From Demequina sediminis (GTDB lineage Bacteria > Actinomycetota > Actinomycetes > Actinomycetales > Demequinaceae), in NCBI RefSeq assembly GCF_030296675.1, contig NZ_AP027736.1:1860001-1924000 (forward strand): a DNA stretch of 64,000 nt. Direction: 5' to 3'. Both the position numbers and the translations under genes were made by a program. Shown here piece after piece: positions 36,911-44,973 of this stretch. The notes under the pieces are model-generated. The model saw only the letters and a list, made by a program, of their open reading frames with translations. It had not been told where the DNA came from and ran no database searches. Within the stretch, counting starts at the first letter, position 1. The number at the start of each line of letters is the position of its first letter.

Positions 36911-37207
36911 GTGGCCAGCCCGAGCACGTGGGTGCGGGCCGTCGTGCGCGATGCCCTCCACGCCTCTCGGAGCGAGGAGCTGGACGCCGCCGTGGCCGCG
37001 CACCTGCTCGGCGTCGAGGCGCGCGCGCAGGTGTCGGCGGACGCGCGCGAGCTGGCCGCGCAGATCCGCCCGCTGGCGATCAACGTCAACGACCTGGACC
37101 ACCGAGCACGTGCCGGTGAGGCGGTGGCGCTGTCGTCGGAGGTGCCCGAGCTGATCGAGCTGCTGCGCGAGGTCCGCGCCCTGCTCGGTGATCGGACGGC
37201 GTCATGA
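36911..37207 (+). pseudogene. MobC-like relaxosome protein of module 2, 5' truncated
   Basis: About 98 residues: SPSTWVRAVVRDALHASRSEE, AHLLGVEARAQVSADAREL, then PLAINVNDLDHRARAGEAV and ELLREVRALLGDRTAS. It matches module 1 closely from PSTWVR onward. The ~120 bp before it, up to the IS256-family end at 36789, encode nothing like a MobC N-terminus, so the DNA-binding part is missing. The stop overlaps the relaxase ATG. Confidence 0.75.
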
Positions 37208-38425
37208 GCACGACGCACTACAGCCCGAGCGCCAGCGCCGCCGACACGGAGCGCTATATCCGGGGCAAGGAGGACGAGCGGGGCGTCGCGATCACGTGCG
37301 ATGTGCCGGGAGGCCCCGGCGCGTTCTCGGCGCGCTCGGGCGCTCACGCAGAACACGACGCGCGAGGTCGAGGCGCTGCACTACCGCCAGTCGTTCAGCG
37401 ACGAGGAGTTCGACCCGAAGAACCCCGAACACGTGCAGCGGGTGAACGACCTGGGCTACCAGCTCGCCAAGAAGATGCACCCGGATTCCGACTGCCTCGT
37501 CGTCAGTCATGTGGATGGGCGGGGAAAGAAGCCGCACAACCATATTTTGGTTCTCAATCACAACAACCGCACGGGAAAGGCGCTCTCGGACTATCGCACG
37601 TTCCACGACCGCAAGGCCGGGAATCAGAAGGGCGTGCAGTCGGCGAACGACGAGCTGATGCGCGAGCACGGGCTCTCGGTCGTGAAGCGGCTGGAGCACG
37701 CGCCGAAGGACTGGGAGCTGCGCCGCGAAGACTTCGCCGAGGGGTCGCTCGACCGCGAGATGGGCGACCGGATGAGTGCGGCGCTGGCCGATCCCCGCGC
37801 GGTGGACAAGGCCGGTCTGGTCTCGGTGATCGAGGAGCAGAACCAGCAGCTCGGTGATGACGGGGATCGGGTGCCACGGATGCGGCTGCACAGCCCCGTC
37901 AGCAAGAAGGGCAAACGCGCCGGGCAGGAGACCTGGACGCTCTACATCGAGGACCGCCGCGGCGAGTCCGGGCGTGCCGAGCGCCGCAAGCGCACGAGCG
38001 CACTCTCGGCGGACTTCACCCCGGAGGGCGCGCAGGCGTTCTTCGACTACCACCAGCAGCAGAAGGAGCAGGAACATGAGCGCAGCACTCGACAGGCTGA
38101 AGCAGCAGAACGGGCCCGTGCAGTCGCCGCAACCGCTCGGCAGTCCGGAGACGATGGAGCTGTTGACCTCGATCCTCGCCGCCGTCGAGGCGCAGAATAC
38201 GAGGATCGCCACTCTGACCGAGCAGCAGAAGAAGCTCGCGGGGTTCGTGAAGGTGGACAGCGAGGAGCAGGAGAAGCAGCTCTCCGCGATCTCGCATCAG
38301 CTGACCTCAACGTCGCCGCCGCCGGAGTCGAACGAGAACAGCGAACTGCTCGCCGGAATCGCGTCCACTCTCGCGGGTATGAGCGTGAACCTCAACGGGG
38401 AGCGTCTGAAGGGCTCAGCCTCTAA
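37204..38425 (+). pseudogene. Relaxase of mobilisation module 2, frameshift near the N-terminus
   Basis: A close homologue of the module 1 relaxase, on the other strand. ATG 37204 reads STTHYSPSASAADTERYIRG up to GPGAFSAR. Then two bases are missing from a GC repeat (about 37329-37335), and the true frame resumes at RALTQNTTREVEALHYRQSF. Restoring two bases gives 408 codons. The histidine cluster (SHVDGRGKKPHNHILVLNH) is intact. As in module 1 the C-terminal tail overlaps the coiled-coil gene (350 bp), and its sequence there is unlike module 1. Confidence 0.82.
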
Positions 38426-38963
38426 GTCCGAGGCTGCCGCCAAGCATCTCGATGAGAGCCGGGCTAAGTTCGAGCGGGCCGCGAACGGTGCGCAGAAGGC
38501 CTGGCGGGAGTCGATCACCCAAGCCAGCGCCGAGGCGACGAGCGCGATCAGCACGGCCCGGGATCAGGCTGTGCAGTCGATCGAGAGGGCCGCTGCCGAC
38601 GCCGGGGCCGTGGCAACAGCCAAGATTGACGCCGCGAACGAGCGGGCCGAAAAGATCATCGCCACAACGGCCAAGCTGGAGGCCCGTCAGCTTTGGTCTG
38701 TCGCCGCGTCGATGTGCCTCGCGCTGCTGCCGGTCGCAGTGATCGTCGCGGGTGTTTGGATGGCCGTCGCCGGGCTTATCACGGGCGCTCAGTGGGCCCT
38801 CGACGTGGACGGGAGCGTGTGGCTCGGGATCGGTCGCTGGCTCGTGGTCTCCATGGGCCTCGCCGGGGCCGGCTACGGACTCTTCGCGTCCGTCCGCTGG
38901 GTCGCCGGTCTCGTGGAGACCTGGAAGGGCCGCGGGATGCCGAGGTGGCCCCGTTGGCGGTGA
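38076..38963 (+). CDS. Coiled-coil membrane protein of mobilisation module 2
   Basis: 295 residues, homologous to the module 1 protein. The start SAALDRLKQQNG, the SPETMELLTSILAAVEAQN helix and the two C-terminal membrane segments with GRGMPRWPRWR are closely conserved. The central coiled coil has diverged strongly (SEAAAKHLDESRAKFERAANG here). It starts inside the relaxase gene with AGGAG seven bases upstream. Because only the ends are conserved, the middle probably acts as a spacer. Confidence 0.8.
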   Translation: MSAALDRLKQQNGPVQSPQPLGSPETMELLTSILAAVEAQNTRIATLTEQQKKLAGFVKVDSEEQEKQLSAISHQLTSTSPPPESNENSELLAGIASTLAGMSVNLNGERLKGSASKSEAAAKHLDESRAKFERAANGAQKAWRESITQASAEATSAISTARDQAVQSIERAAADAGAVATAKIDAANERAEKIIATTAKLEARQLWSVAASMCLALLPVAVIVAGVWMAVAGLITGAQWALDVDGSVWLGIGRWLVVSMGLAGAGYGLFASVRWVAGLVETWKGRGMPRWPRWR

Positions 38964-38981
38964 TGGCTGGATCCGATCGAG

Positions 38982-39284
38982 CTACCGGTTCCGATCAGCA
39001 GTCGAAGGATTTTCGCAGCAGCCAGTCCTGCGGCCTCGGTGCCGCCGCCGTAGCCTGACGAGCATCCCGGCCGTGACGGCCATCGCGACGGCGATCCCGG
39101 CACCGATGATCCAGGGATTGCCGAGGAGCCCTCCGACGCCTGCGAGTGCTCCGCCCGCCGCGATGAGCGGCAGGCCGCAGCAGAGCAGCAACGGAAGCGC
39201 GCAGCATGCCAGTAGGAGCAGCCCGGTCCCTGCGGCGACGATGGGACCGGCGCGCCGTTCGTCGCGGTCGTGATCGGCGCTCAT
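38982..39284 (-). CDS. Small mercury-transport-like membrane protein (MerT/MerF type)
   Basis: 100 residues from ATG 39284 (AGAGG nine bases upstream). Two or three membrane segments carry vicinal cysteine pairs, LLLACCALPLLLCCGLPL, and a further GCC lies near the C-terminus. Cysteine pairs in membrane helices are the hallmark of Hg(II) importers such as MerT and MerF, which pass Hg(II) to the reductase. The exact family is not certain. It follows merA by 49 bp in the same direction. Confidence 0.7.
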   Translation of the reverse strand: MSADHDRDERRAGPIVAAGTGLLLLACCALPLLLCCGLPLIAAGGALAGVGGLLGNPWIIGAGIAVAMAVTAGMLVRLRRRHRGRRTGCCENPSTADRNR

Positions 39285-39333
39285 CGTCTGCACCTCTTCC
39301 GGATGAGATCTCCCCGATTGCATGCGTTGCCGT

Positions 39334-40758
39334 TCATGCGCAGCACGAGAGCAGTGACGGGTCGGTGGTGAAGGACTTCGCGGCGATCCGGATGCCTTCG
39401 GTCATGGTCAGGTAGGGGGCCCAGGCGTCGGCGACTTCGGCGATGGTCTTGCCGAGCACGTGGACGCCTGCGGCGGCGAGTTCACCGGCGTCCTTGGCGA
39501 CGGCGGTGAGGCCGAGGATCTCGCTCGTATCGGCGTTCACGACGATCTTGATGAACCCGCGGGTGTCGCGGTTGATCACCGCCCGGGGCACATACTCCAG
39601 GGGCAGCACGCGGCAGTCACAGCGGATCCCCGCGGCGACGACCTCCTTCTCGGTCATCCCGACCGCGCCGATCGCCGGTCCGGTGAACGTCACCCGCGGC
39701 AGATGGGAGTAGTCGACGGACCGGTCGGCGTCGGCGAACGCGTTCTCGGCAACGAGGGTGCCGTGGTGGGCCGCGACGTAGACGAACTCCGGGTGCCCGG
39801 TCACGTCGCCCGCGGCCCAGATCCGCGGGTTCGACGACTGCAGATGGTCGGAGACGACCACCTCGCCGGAGTCCCCGGTCTTCACCCCGACCGCATCGAG
39901 GTTCAAGCCGTCGGTGACGGGACGGCGTCCGAGGGCGACGAGCACCTGGTCGGCGCGGAACTCCTGCGAGCCGCCGGACACGTCCGCGGTAACCACGACC
40001 TGCCCGGTCGCCGCGTCCCGGGACACCCGGGTCGGCACCGCGCGGCGGACCACCCGGATGCCCTCGTCGGCGAACACCTCCTGCAGTGTCCGGGACACCT
40101 CCGGCTCCTCCTTCGACGCGAGCCGGGACCGCACCAGCACGGTGACCTGGGAGCCGAGGCGGGCGAACAGCTGCGCCTGCTCCAGGGCAACGTAGCCGCC
40201 GCCGAGCACCAGCATCGACTCGGGGACCTCGGTCAGGTCCATCGCCGTGGTCGAGGTCAGGTACCCGGCCTCGTCCAGGCCGTCGATCGGCGGAGCCCAC
40301 GGCCGCGCACCGGTGGCGACCAGGTAGTGCTCGGCCTCGATCGTCTCGACCGCTCCGTCTGCGGCGGTGACCTCCAACACCGGCGCGTCCGGGGTGCCCG
40401 CGAACCCGGCGTCTCCCCGCCGGACGTGCCACCCGTATGAATCGGCGACGTCGGCGTACTTCTCGCCCCGCATCGTCTCGACCAACGCCTGCTTCCCGGC
40501 GATCAGCGCGGGCATGTCCACTGGGCCTGCCGTCGTCGCGATCCCCGGGAACCGGTCGGCGGCGTCGGCGGCGACGTGCCGTGCATCGGCGGCGGCGATG
40601 AGGGCCTTCGACGGCACGCAGCCCGTGTTCACGCAGGTGCCGCCGAGCGTGCCACGCTCGATCATCACCACCGACTTCCCGAGCATGGTCGCGCGAATCG
40701 CGGCGGCGAACGCTCCGCCGCCCGATCCGATGATGGCGAGATCGTACTTCGTAGGCAT
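39334..40758 (-). CDS. merA: Mercuric reductase
   Basis: 474 residues, a flavin disulfide oxidoreductase that reduces Hg(II) to Hg(0) with NADPH. The redox-active pair is in GGTCVNTGCVPSKALI, FAD binding in IIGSGGGAFAAAI, NADPH binding in LVLGGGYVALEQAQLFARLG. The C-terminal LLSCCA supplies the vicinal cysteines that hand Hg(II) to the active site and set MerA apart from lipoamide dehydrogenase. The N-terminal NmerA metal-binding domain is absent, as in many actinobacterial enzymes. ATG 40758 has GGGAG five bases upstream. Confidence 0.96.
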   Translation of the reverse strand: MPTKYDLAIIGSGGGAFAAAIRATMLGKSVVMIERGTLGGTCVNTGCVPSKALIAAADARHVAADAADRFPGIATTAGPVDMPALIAGKQALVETMRGEKYADVADSYGWHVRRGDAGFAGTPDAPVLEVTAADGAVETIEAEHYLVATGARPWAPPIDGLDEAGYLTSTTAMDLTEVPESMLVLGGGYVALEQAQLFARLGSQVTVLVRSRLASKEEPEVSRTLQEVFADEGIRVVRRAVPTRVSRDAATGQVVVTADVSGGSQEFRADQVLVALGRRPVTDGLNLDAVGVKTGDSGEVVVSDHLQSSNPRIWAAGDVTGHPEFVYVAAHHGTLVAENAFADADRSVDYSHLPRVTFTGPAIGAVGMTEKEVVAAGIRCDCRVLPLEYVPRAVINRDTRGFIKIVVNADTSEILGLTAVAKDAGELAAAGVHVLGKTIAEVADAWAPYLTMTEGIRIAAKSFTTDPSLLSCCA

Positions 40759-40800
40759 CGCTGCTCCCGTCAAGGCTTGGACTTCTGTTCCGTTTCAGCC

Positions 40801-40832
40801 ATACTGGACCTTCCAGTGCAAGGGAAGGTCAA
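40801..40832 (-). promoter_or_regulatory. MerR-controlled promoter of merA
   Basis: On the minus strand TTGACC (-35, 40827-40832) and CCAGTA/CAGTAT (-10, 40801-40807) are 19-20 bp apart, the over-long spacer of MerR promoters. The spacer contains the dyad ACCTTCC-N8-GGAAGGT (40808-40829). It lies between divergent merA and merR, so it can also repress merR. Confidence 0.9.
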
Positions 40833-40864
40833 GCGTGGCCCCTGCCGAATGATCGGAGGCCGCA

Positions 40865-41254
40865 ATGCGCATCGGAGAACTCGCCGAACGCGCGGGCACC
40901 ACCTCGAAGACGCTCCGGTTCTACGAAGAGCAGGGACTGCTGCCCCCGGCCGACCGGACGCCATCCGGGTACCGCGACTACGCGCCCGACGCCGTCGCCC
41001 GGATCGACTTCGTTCACCGTGGCCAGGCCGCAGGCCTCACCCTCGCCCAGATCCGCCAAATCCTCGACATCCGCGACAGCGGCCACGCGCCCTGCGAGCA
41101 CGTGCGAGACCTCCTCGACGCGCGCCTGGCCGAGATCGAGCAGCAGATCGCCCAGCTCACCGCCCTGCACGGCACCATCGCCGACCTCCGGCACGACGCC
41201 GCGCACCCGGACCCCGACACATGCAGCCCAGACCAGGTCTGCCGGTACCTGTAG
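40865..41254 (+). CDS. merR: MerR, mercury-responsive regulator
   Basis: 129 residues. Helix-turn-helix and wing: MRIGELAERAGTTSKTLRFY, TPSGYRDYAPDAVARI. The Hg(II)-binding cysteines are at 77 (APCEH), 120 and 126 (TCSPDQVC), matching the triad of classical MerR. A GGAGG site precedes the ATG. It is divergent from merA across a consensus operator and should twist that promoter into an active form when Hg(II) binds. The island ends 36 bp after its stop. Confidence 0.92.
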   Translation: MRIGELAERAGTTSKTLRFYEEQGLLPPADRTPSGYRDYAPDAVARIDFVHRGQAAGLTLAQIRQILDIRDSGHAPCEHVRDLLDARLAEIEQQIAQLTALHGTIADLRHDAAHPDPDTCSPDQVCRYL

Positions 41255-41290
41255 AGGGACGCGGACCGAGAAAACGAGAGCCATAACACG

Positions 41291-41301
41291 AACATGCGCT
41301 A
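41291..41301. repeat. Right direct repeat bounding the island
   Basis: aacatgcgcta, identical to 29561-29571, at the point where the monooxygenase frame resumes. Confidence 0.8.
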
Positions 41302-42079
41302 CGAGAACCCGTTGTACATGGCGGAGGCCGCCGCGACCGCCGACCTCATCGCGGGCGGACGGCTGCAGCTGGGCGTGAGCCGCGGCAGCCCCGAGCCCGC
41401 GGCGGACGGCCCGGCGGAGTTTGGCTATCCCCTCGCCTTCGGGATGAGCCCCGCCGAGGAGGCCGCACGTCGGATCGCGCGCTTCCGCGAGGCGATCTCG
41501 GGCGCGGGCATCGCGGAGCCCGGCTCGCACGCCCACGTGCGCGCGGGCGAGCTGCTGCCCATCCAGCCGCAGTCCCCCGGACTGAGCGAGCGGATCTGGT
41601 ACGGCGCGGGCGGCATCGACTCCGCCCGTCGCGTGGGAGAGCTGGGCATGCATCTCATGTCCTCGACGCTGGTGCTCGAGGCCACCGGGGAGCCGCTCGG
41701 CACCGTGCAGTCGCGCCAGATCGAGGCCTTCAGGTCGGCGTGGCGCGAGGCGGGTCACGCGGGCGAGCCGCGCGTGTCCGTGTCGCGCAGCATCATGCCC
41801 ATCACCGATGACCTCTCGCGCACCTACTTCACCCCCTACCTCGAGCGCGACCTCATGGGCGCCAACAATGACCAGATCGGCGAGATCGACAACACGCTGT
41901 CGACCTTCGGGAAGACCTACGTGGGCGACCTCGACAAGCTCGAGCGCGAGCTCCGTGAGGATGAGGCGGTGATGACCTCCGACACGTTGCTGGTCACGAT
42001 CCCCAACCAGCTGGGCGCGGACTTCAACCACGGCACGTTCCGGGCGCTCGCCGAGCTGAGGGACCGTCTCGCGGCCTGA
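41294..42079 (+). pseudogene. Luciferase-like monooxygenase, 3' fragment
   Basis: Residues ~84-344 of the gene whose start is at 29,315: YENPLYMAEAAATADLIAG, RLQLGVSRGSPEP, SERIWYGAGGIDSARRVGE, then VSVSRSIMPITDD. These give the TIM-barrel strands and flavin-phosphate site of the family. The fragment opens with ATG-CGC, which belongs to the target repeat, so weak translation from that ATG cannot be excluded. Without the first strands it would not fold as an active enzyme. Confidence 0.9.
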
Positions 42080-42112
42080 CCGGCCGTCAGCGACCGCCCG
42101 CCACGCGGTTGA

Positions 42113-42538
42113 ATGGCTCCCGTGATCGAGATCCGCACCGGCCTGCTTCCCGACGACACCGAGACCTGCGCGCGCCTGTGGGTGCGCGCGATCGAGGCCC
42201 GCGACGGCACGGTCGATGCCGCGCCCATGGCCCGGCGCGTGCGCTCCGCACTCGCCGGACCCCTCATCAGGCTCGCCGTCGCGACCGCACCCCGCGCCGG
42301 CTTCGCCCTGACGGTGCCCTCCGGGTCCGTTCGCGACGAGGCCTTCCTGCACTTCTTGGCGGTCGATCCCGGCGGCACGGGCGGAGGGGTCGGCACCGCG
42401 CTCATGACCGATGCCATCGACCATGCCAGCGCGGCGGGCTTCGCGGCGTACGGCGTCGCCCGTCCCCACGGAATCGGCGACTACGCGATGCAGCCCTACC
42501 GGCTCGCGCTCGCCTCCGCCACGCCCTCCTCCGTATAG
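42113..42538 (+). CDS. GNAT-family acetyltransferase
   Basis: 141 residues. LHFLAVDPGGTGGGVGTALMTDAIDHA contains the (Q/R)xxGxG/A-like acetyl-CoA loop, and GFAAYGVARPHGIGDYAMQPYRL the C-terminal strand-helix. The first part (IRTGLLPDDTETCARLWVRA) is the usual N-terminal strand-helix. Substrate unknown. The start is ATG 42113 or GTG 42122. Its 3' end overlaps the convergent ABM-ASCH gene by 43 bp. Confidence 0.82.
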   Translation: MAPVIEIRTGLLPDDTETCARLWVRAIEARDGTVDAAPMARRVRSALAGPLIRLAVATAPRAGFALTVPSGSVRDEAFLHFLAVDPGGTGGGVGTALMTDAIDHASAAGFAAYGVARPHGIGDYAMQPYRLALASATPSSV

Positions 42539-43281
42539 ACCAGCCGGAAACGCTCGCACACGACGGGCATGTCGGGCTCGAAGCCGCGGTCATTCCCCGA
42601 GTGCTCGCGCCAGTAGCGCTCGTGCACGGCGCGCCAGTACGCGAGCGTGAGGTCTCCCTCGCCCTCCGCGGCGGCGTGCGCGGCGTCAACCTCACCGAAC
42701 GGCACGACGCGGACGCTCGTGGTCTCGATCACCGCGCGCGGCAGGCCGGCGCCGTCGAGGATGATGCTGAACTCACCCTCGCGCGGCAGCGGGTCACCCG
42801 CGGCGTCGTCGTCCCACAGGGACGATGCCGTGCCCGTCTTGATGCCGTCCAGCACCAAGGCGAGGAGCCCGTCCGCGTGGGCGGGCGTCGCGCCGAAGGC
42901 CCACGCCTCCGGCAGGGCCTCGGGCAGCCCGGGAACCCGTGCCCGGCATCGTTCCCAGAAGGCGCCAATCGTGGCGCCGGACGCGCCGACCGCATCGAGG
43001 TCGCGATAGTGGGGAACCGGGGGCACCGCGACGTAGAAGTCGTGCAGCAGCGCCCGCCACTCCTGGTAGTCCGCGGATCCTCGGAAGCCCTCGGTGTGGT
43101 CCTCGAGCGTCTCCCACTCGACAGTGAGCAGATACGTCGAGGGGTCCTCGACTCCGCGGCGCAGCGAGTGGCCCAGGTAGCCGCGCTGGCGGGCCAGCAG
43201 CGGCTCGGCAACACGGAAGGCCGCCTCGAAGTCGTCCTCGCGGCCCGCGACGACGGGCAGCACCACGCTCTCGACGATCAC
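42496..43281 (-). CDS. Fusion of an ABM-type and an ASCH-type domain
   Basis: 261 residues. Residues 1-~95 resemble the antibiotic-biosynthesis-monooxygenase-like (ABM) fold: VESVVLPVVAGREDDFEAAF, ARQRGYLGHSLRRG, LLTVEWETLEDHTEGF. Residues ~105-261 are an ASCH domain (AWAFGATPAHADGLLALVLDG, KTGTASSLW, RAVIETTSVRVVPFGEV, AYWRAVHERYW), a PUA-like fold thought to bind RNA or nucleotides. GTG 43281 lies 13 bp after the purQ stop, so it is probably the last gene of purSQ. Reaction unknown. Confidence 0.8.
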   Translation of the reverse strand: MIVESVVLPVVAGREDDFEAAFRVAEPLLARQRGYLGHSLRRGVEDPSTYLLTVEWETLEDHTEGFRGSADYQEWRALLHDFYVAVPPVPHYRDLDAVGASGATIGAFWERCRARVPGLPEALPEAWAFGATPAHADGLLALVLDGIKTGTASSLWDDDAAGDPLPREGEFSIILDGAGLPRAVIETTSVRVVPFGEVDAAHAAAEGEGDLTLAYWRAVHERYWREHSGNDRGFEPDMPVVCERFRLVYTEEGVAEASASR

Positions 43282-43294
43282 GGCGCACCGAGAC

Positions 43295-43999
43295 TCAGGC
43301 GGAGGCGAGCAGGCCCTTGATCGCGGACGTGAAGAACGCGAGGCCGTCAGTGCCGGTGCGTCCCGACTCGCGTGAGTCGGGGCCAAAGCCAGCCTCGACC
43401 GCGTGCTCGGGGTGGGGCATGAGGCCCACGACGTTGCCGCGCTCGTTGGTGATGCCCGCGATGTCGCGGCGCGAGCCGTTGGGGTTCCACCCCACGTAGC
43501 GGAACGCCACGCGGCCCTCGGCCTCGAGCATGTCGAGGGTGCGCTCGTCCGCGACGTACTGGCCGTCCTGGTTCTTGAGCGGCACCACGATCTCCTCGCC
43601 CTCGCGGTACTCGGAGGTCCACGCGGTCTCGGCGTTCTCGACGCGCAGCGTCTGGTCACGGCACACGAAGTGCAGGTGCTCGTTCTTGATCATCGAGCCG
43701 GGCAGCAGGTGGACCTCGGTGAGCACCTGGAAGCCGTTGCAGATGCCCAGCACGGGCAGGCCGCCGTGAGCGGCATCCACCAGGGTGTCCATCACGGGGG
43801 CGAAGCGCGCGATCGCACCGGCACGCAGGTAGTCGCCGTAACTGAAGCCACCCGGCAGGACCACGGCGTCGACGTTCTTGAGGTCGGCGTCGTTGTGCCA
43901 CAGCGGCACGGCCTCCGCCCCGGCGAGGCGCACGGCGCGCGACGCGTCGCGGTCGTCGAGCGTGCCGGGGAACGTCACGACCCCAATGCGAGCGGTCAT
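43295..43999 (-). CDS. purQ: Phosphoribosylformylglycinamidine synthase subunit PurQ
   Basis: 234 residues, the class I glutaminase that feeds ammonia to PurL in step four of purine synthesis. The nucleophile is in [14 protein letters not shown]. The oxyanion region [20 protein letters not shown] and the catalytic His/Glu pair MPHPEHAVE are intact. The start ATG overlaps the purS stop (ATGA). It lies 36 kb from purL on the same strand. Confidence 0.97.
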   Translation of the reverse strand: MTARIGVVTFPGTLDDRDASRAVRLAGAEAVPLWHNDADLKNVDAVVLPGGFSYGDYLRAGAIARFAPVMDTLVDAAHGGLPVLGICNGFQVLTEVHLLPGSMIKNEHLHFVCRDQTLRVENAETAWTSEYREGEEIVVPLKNQDGQYVADERTLDMLEAEGRVAFRYVGWNPNGSRRDIAGITNERGNVVGLMPHPEHAVEAGFGPDSRESGRTGTDGLAFFTSAIKGLLASA

Positions 44000-44328
44000 C
44001 CGAGCAGGTCCTTGGCGCCGTTCTCGGGGGCCGGGCGGTGACCCTTGCCGCCGCCGTTGCCGCCGCAGCCGCAGCCGCCCTCGCGCACCACCTTGACCTG
44101 GACGACGTCCTCGATCACGGGGTTGCTCAGGAGCGTCTCGGCGGCCTTGCGGACGTTCGCGAGGACCTCGTCGGTCACCTCGCCGTCGACAGTGAGCTCG
44201 AAGCGCTTGCCCTGGCGGACCTGGGCGATGCCGTCGAAGCCCAGCCGCGGCAGGGCGGCACCGACGGCCTTGCCCTGAGGGTCGAGGATCTCGGGCTTGG
44301 GCATGACGTGAACGAGGATCGTGGCCAT
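43996..44328 (-). CDS. purS: Phosphoribosylformylglycinamidine synthase subunit PurS with a Cys/Gly tail
   Basis: 110 residues. The first ~80 are a standard PurS ([33 protein letters not shown]), the small subunit that links PurQ and PurL. The family usually ends near residue 80-85. Here a tail of about 25 residues follows, starting [14 protein letters not shown], with two closely spaced cysteines and a histidine. Its effect is unknown. It is the first gene of the purS-purQ pair. Confidence 0.93.
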   Translation of the reverse strand: MATILVHVMPKPEILDPQGKAVGAALPRLGFDGIAQVRQGKRFELTVDGEVTDEVLANVRKAAETLLSNPVIEDVVQVKVVREGGCGCGGNGGGKGHRPAPENGAKDLLG

Positions 44329-44399
44329 GGCGGCAGTCTACCGGCGCGCGCGGGCAGCACCGGTCGGGCGCCGACCGGGCTCCGGGCGGGCGGGGACGG

Positions 44400-44837
44400 C
44401 TAGGCGGCCGCGCCCTTGAGCGAGCCCGTGAGCTGCTCGCCCTCTTCGCCCACGAGGATGCACGCGAGCTGGCGGTCGCCCAGATCCCACGACGACTGGG
44501 TCGGGGTCATGGTCGTGTAGTAGTAGACGCTCTCCTCGTAGGGGACGCCCACGTAGGCCTCGTATTGCGCGTAGCAGGTCTCGTCCCCGGCCAAGAGGGC
44601 CTCCTCCGTGAGCTCGGTCATCTCCTCGACGTAGAACACCTCGCCGTCGTGCGCCTCGGCGCAGTCGACGCGCGGGAGCGAGTTCACCTCGGTCTCGCCC
44701 TCGGCAGAGACCGCGGTGTTGAGGATGCACTCGCCCACGGCGAGCTGCAGCTCCTCGACGGTCGCGCCGCCCAGCAGCGCGCAGCCACCCAGGGCGGGGA
44801 GCATCAGGATCGACGACAGGGCGAGGGCACGGCGCAT
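44400..44837 (-). CDS. Septum_form-family lipoprotein
   Basis: 145 residues from ATG 44837 (GGAAGG upstream). A lipobox ALGGC ends the signal, so the mature protein is lipid-anchored outside. The domain has the pattern of the actinobacterial septum-formation family: [23 protein letters not shown], then LACILV near the end, with cysteines in conserved spots. A relative with a membrane anchor lies at 61,042. The precise role is unknown. Confidence 0.82.
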   Translation of the reverse strand: MRRALALSSILMLPALGGCALLGGATVEELQLAVGECILNTAVSAEGETEVNSLPRVDCAEAHDGEVFYVEEMTELTEEALLAGDETCYAQYEAYVGVPYEESVYYYTTMTPTQSSWDLGDRQLACILVGEEGEQLTGSLKGAAA

Positions 44838-44973
44838 GACAGACCTTCCACGAGGGCGCGAGGTTGGCGCCGCAGTGGCGCCCGCGCGCACAATCTAGCA
44901 GGAGGGACGATGCCCGTGCCGGGACCCTCGCGACGCGGCGGTATCGTGGTGCGCCGCCGCGAAGGAGACCCTC

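Larger units (their letters stand above)
29561..41301. mobile_element. 11.7-kb metal-resistance island in a luciferase-like monooxygenase gene
   Basis: Content from left to right: IS5-family element; thioredoxin-like protein, P1B ATPase and CmtR-type repressor; a mobilisation module; a degenerate IS256-family element; a second, inverted mobilisation module; a MerT-like gene, merA and merR. Bounds are set by the 11-bp direct repeats and the split host gene. Removing 11,730 bp (island plus one repeat) leaves exactly 345 codons. No integrase, replication protein or long terminal inverted repeat was found by eye, so the class of element is open. Relaxases and MobC suggest plasmid ancestry. Confidence 0.88.

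Noticed and set aside
33260-38963. Inverted mobilisation modules as an assembly artefact of one module
   Set aside because: The modules differ at many residues along their length, so they are distinct sequences; a wrong join of two real molecules is still possible.
40865-41254. Second copper regulator instead of MerR
   Set aside because: It is divergent from merA across a consensus mer operator, and it has the full three-cysteine set.
29561-41301. Island as a prophage or integrative conjugative element
   Set aside because: No phage genes, integrase, coupling ATPase or type IV secretion genes are present, only mobilisation functions.
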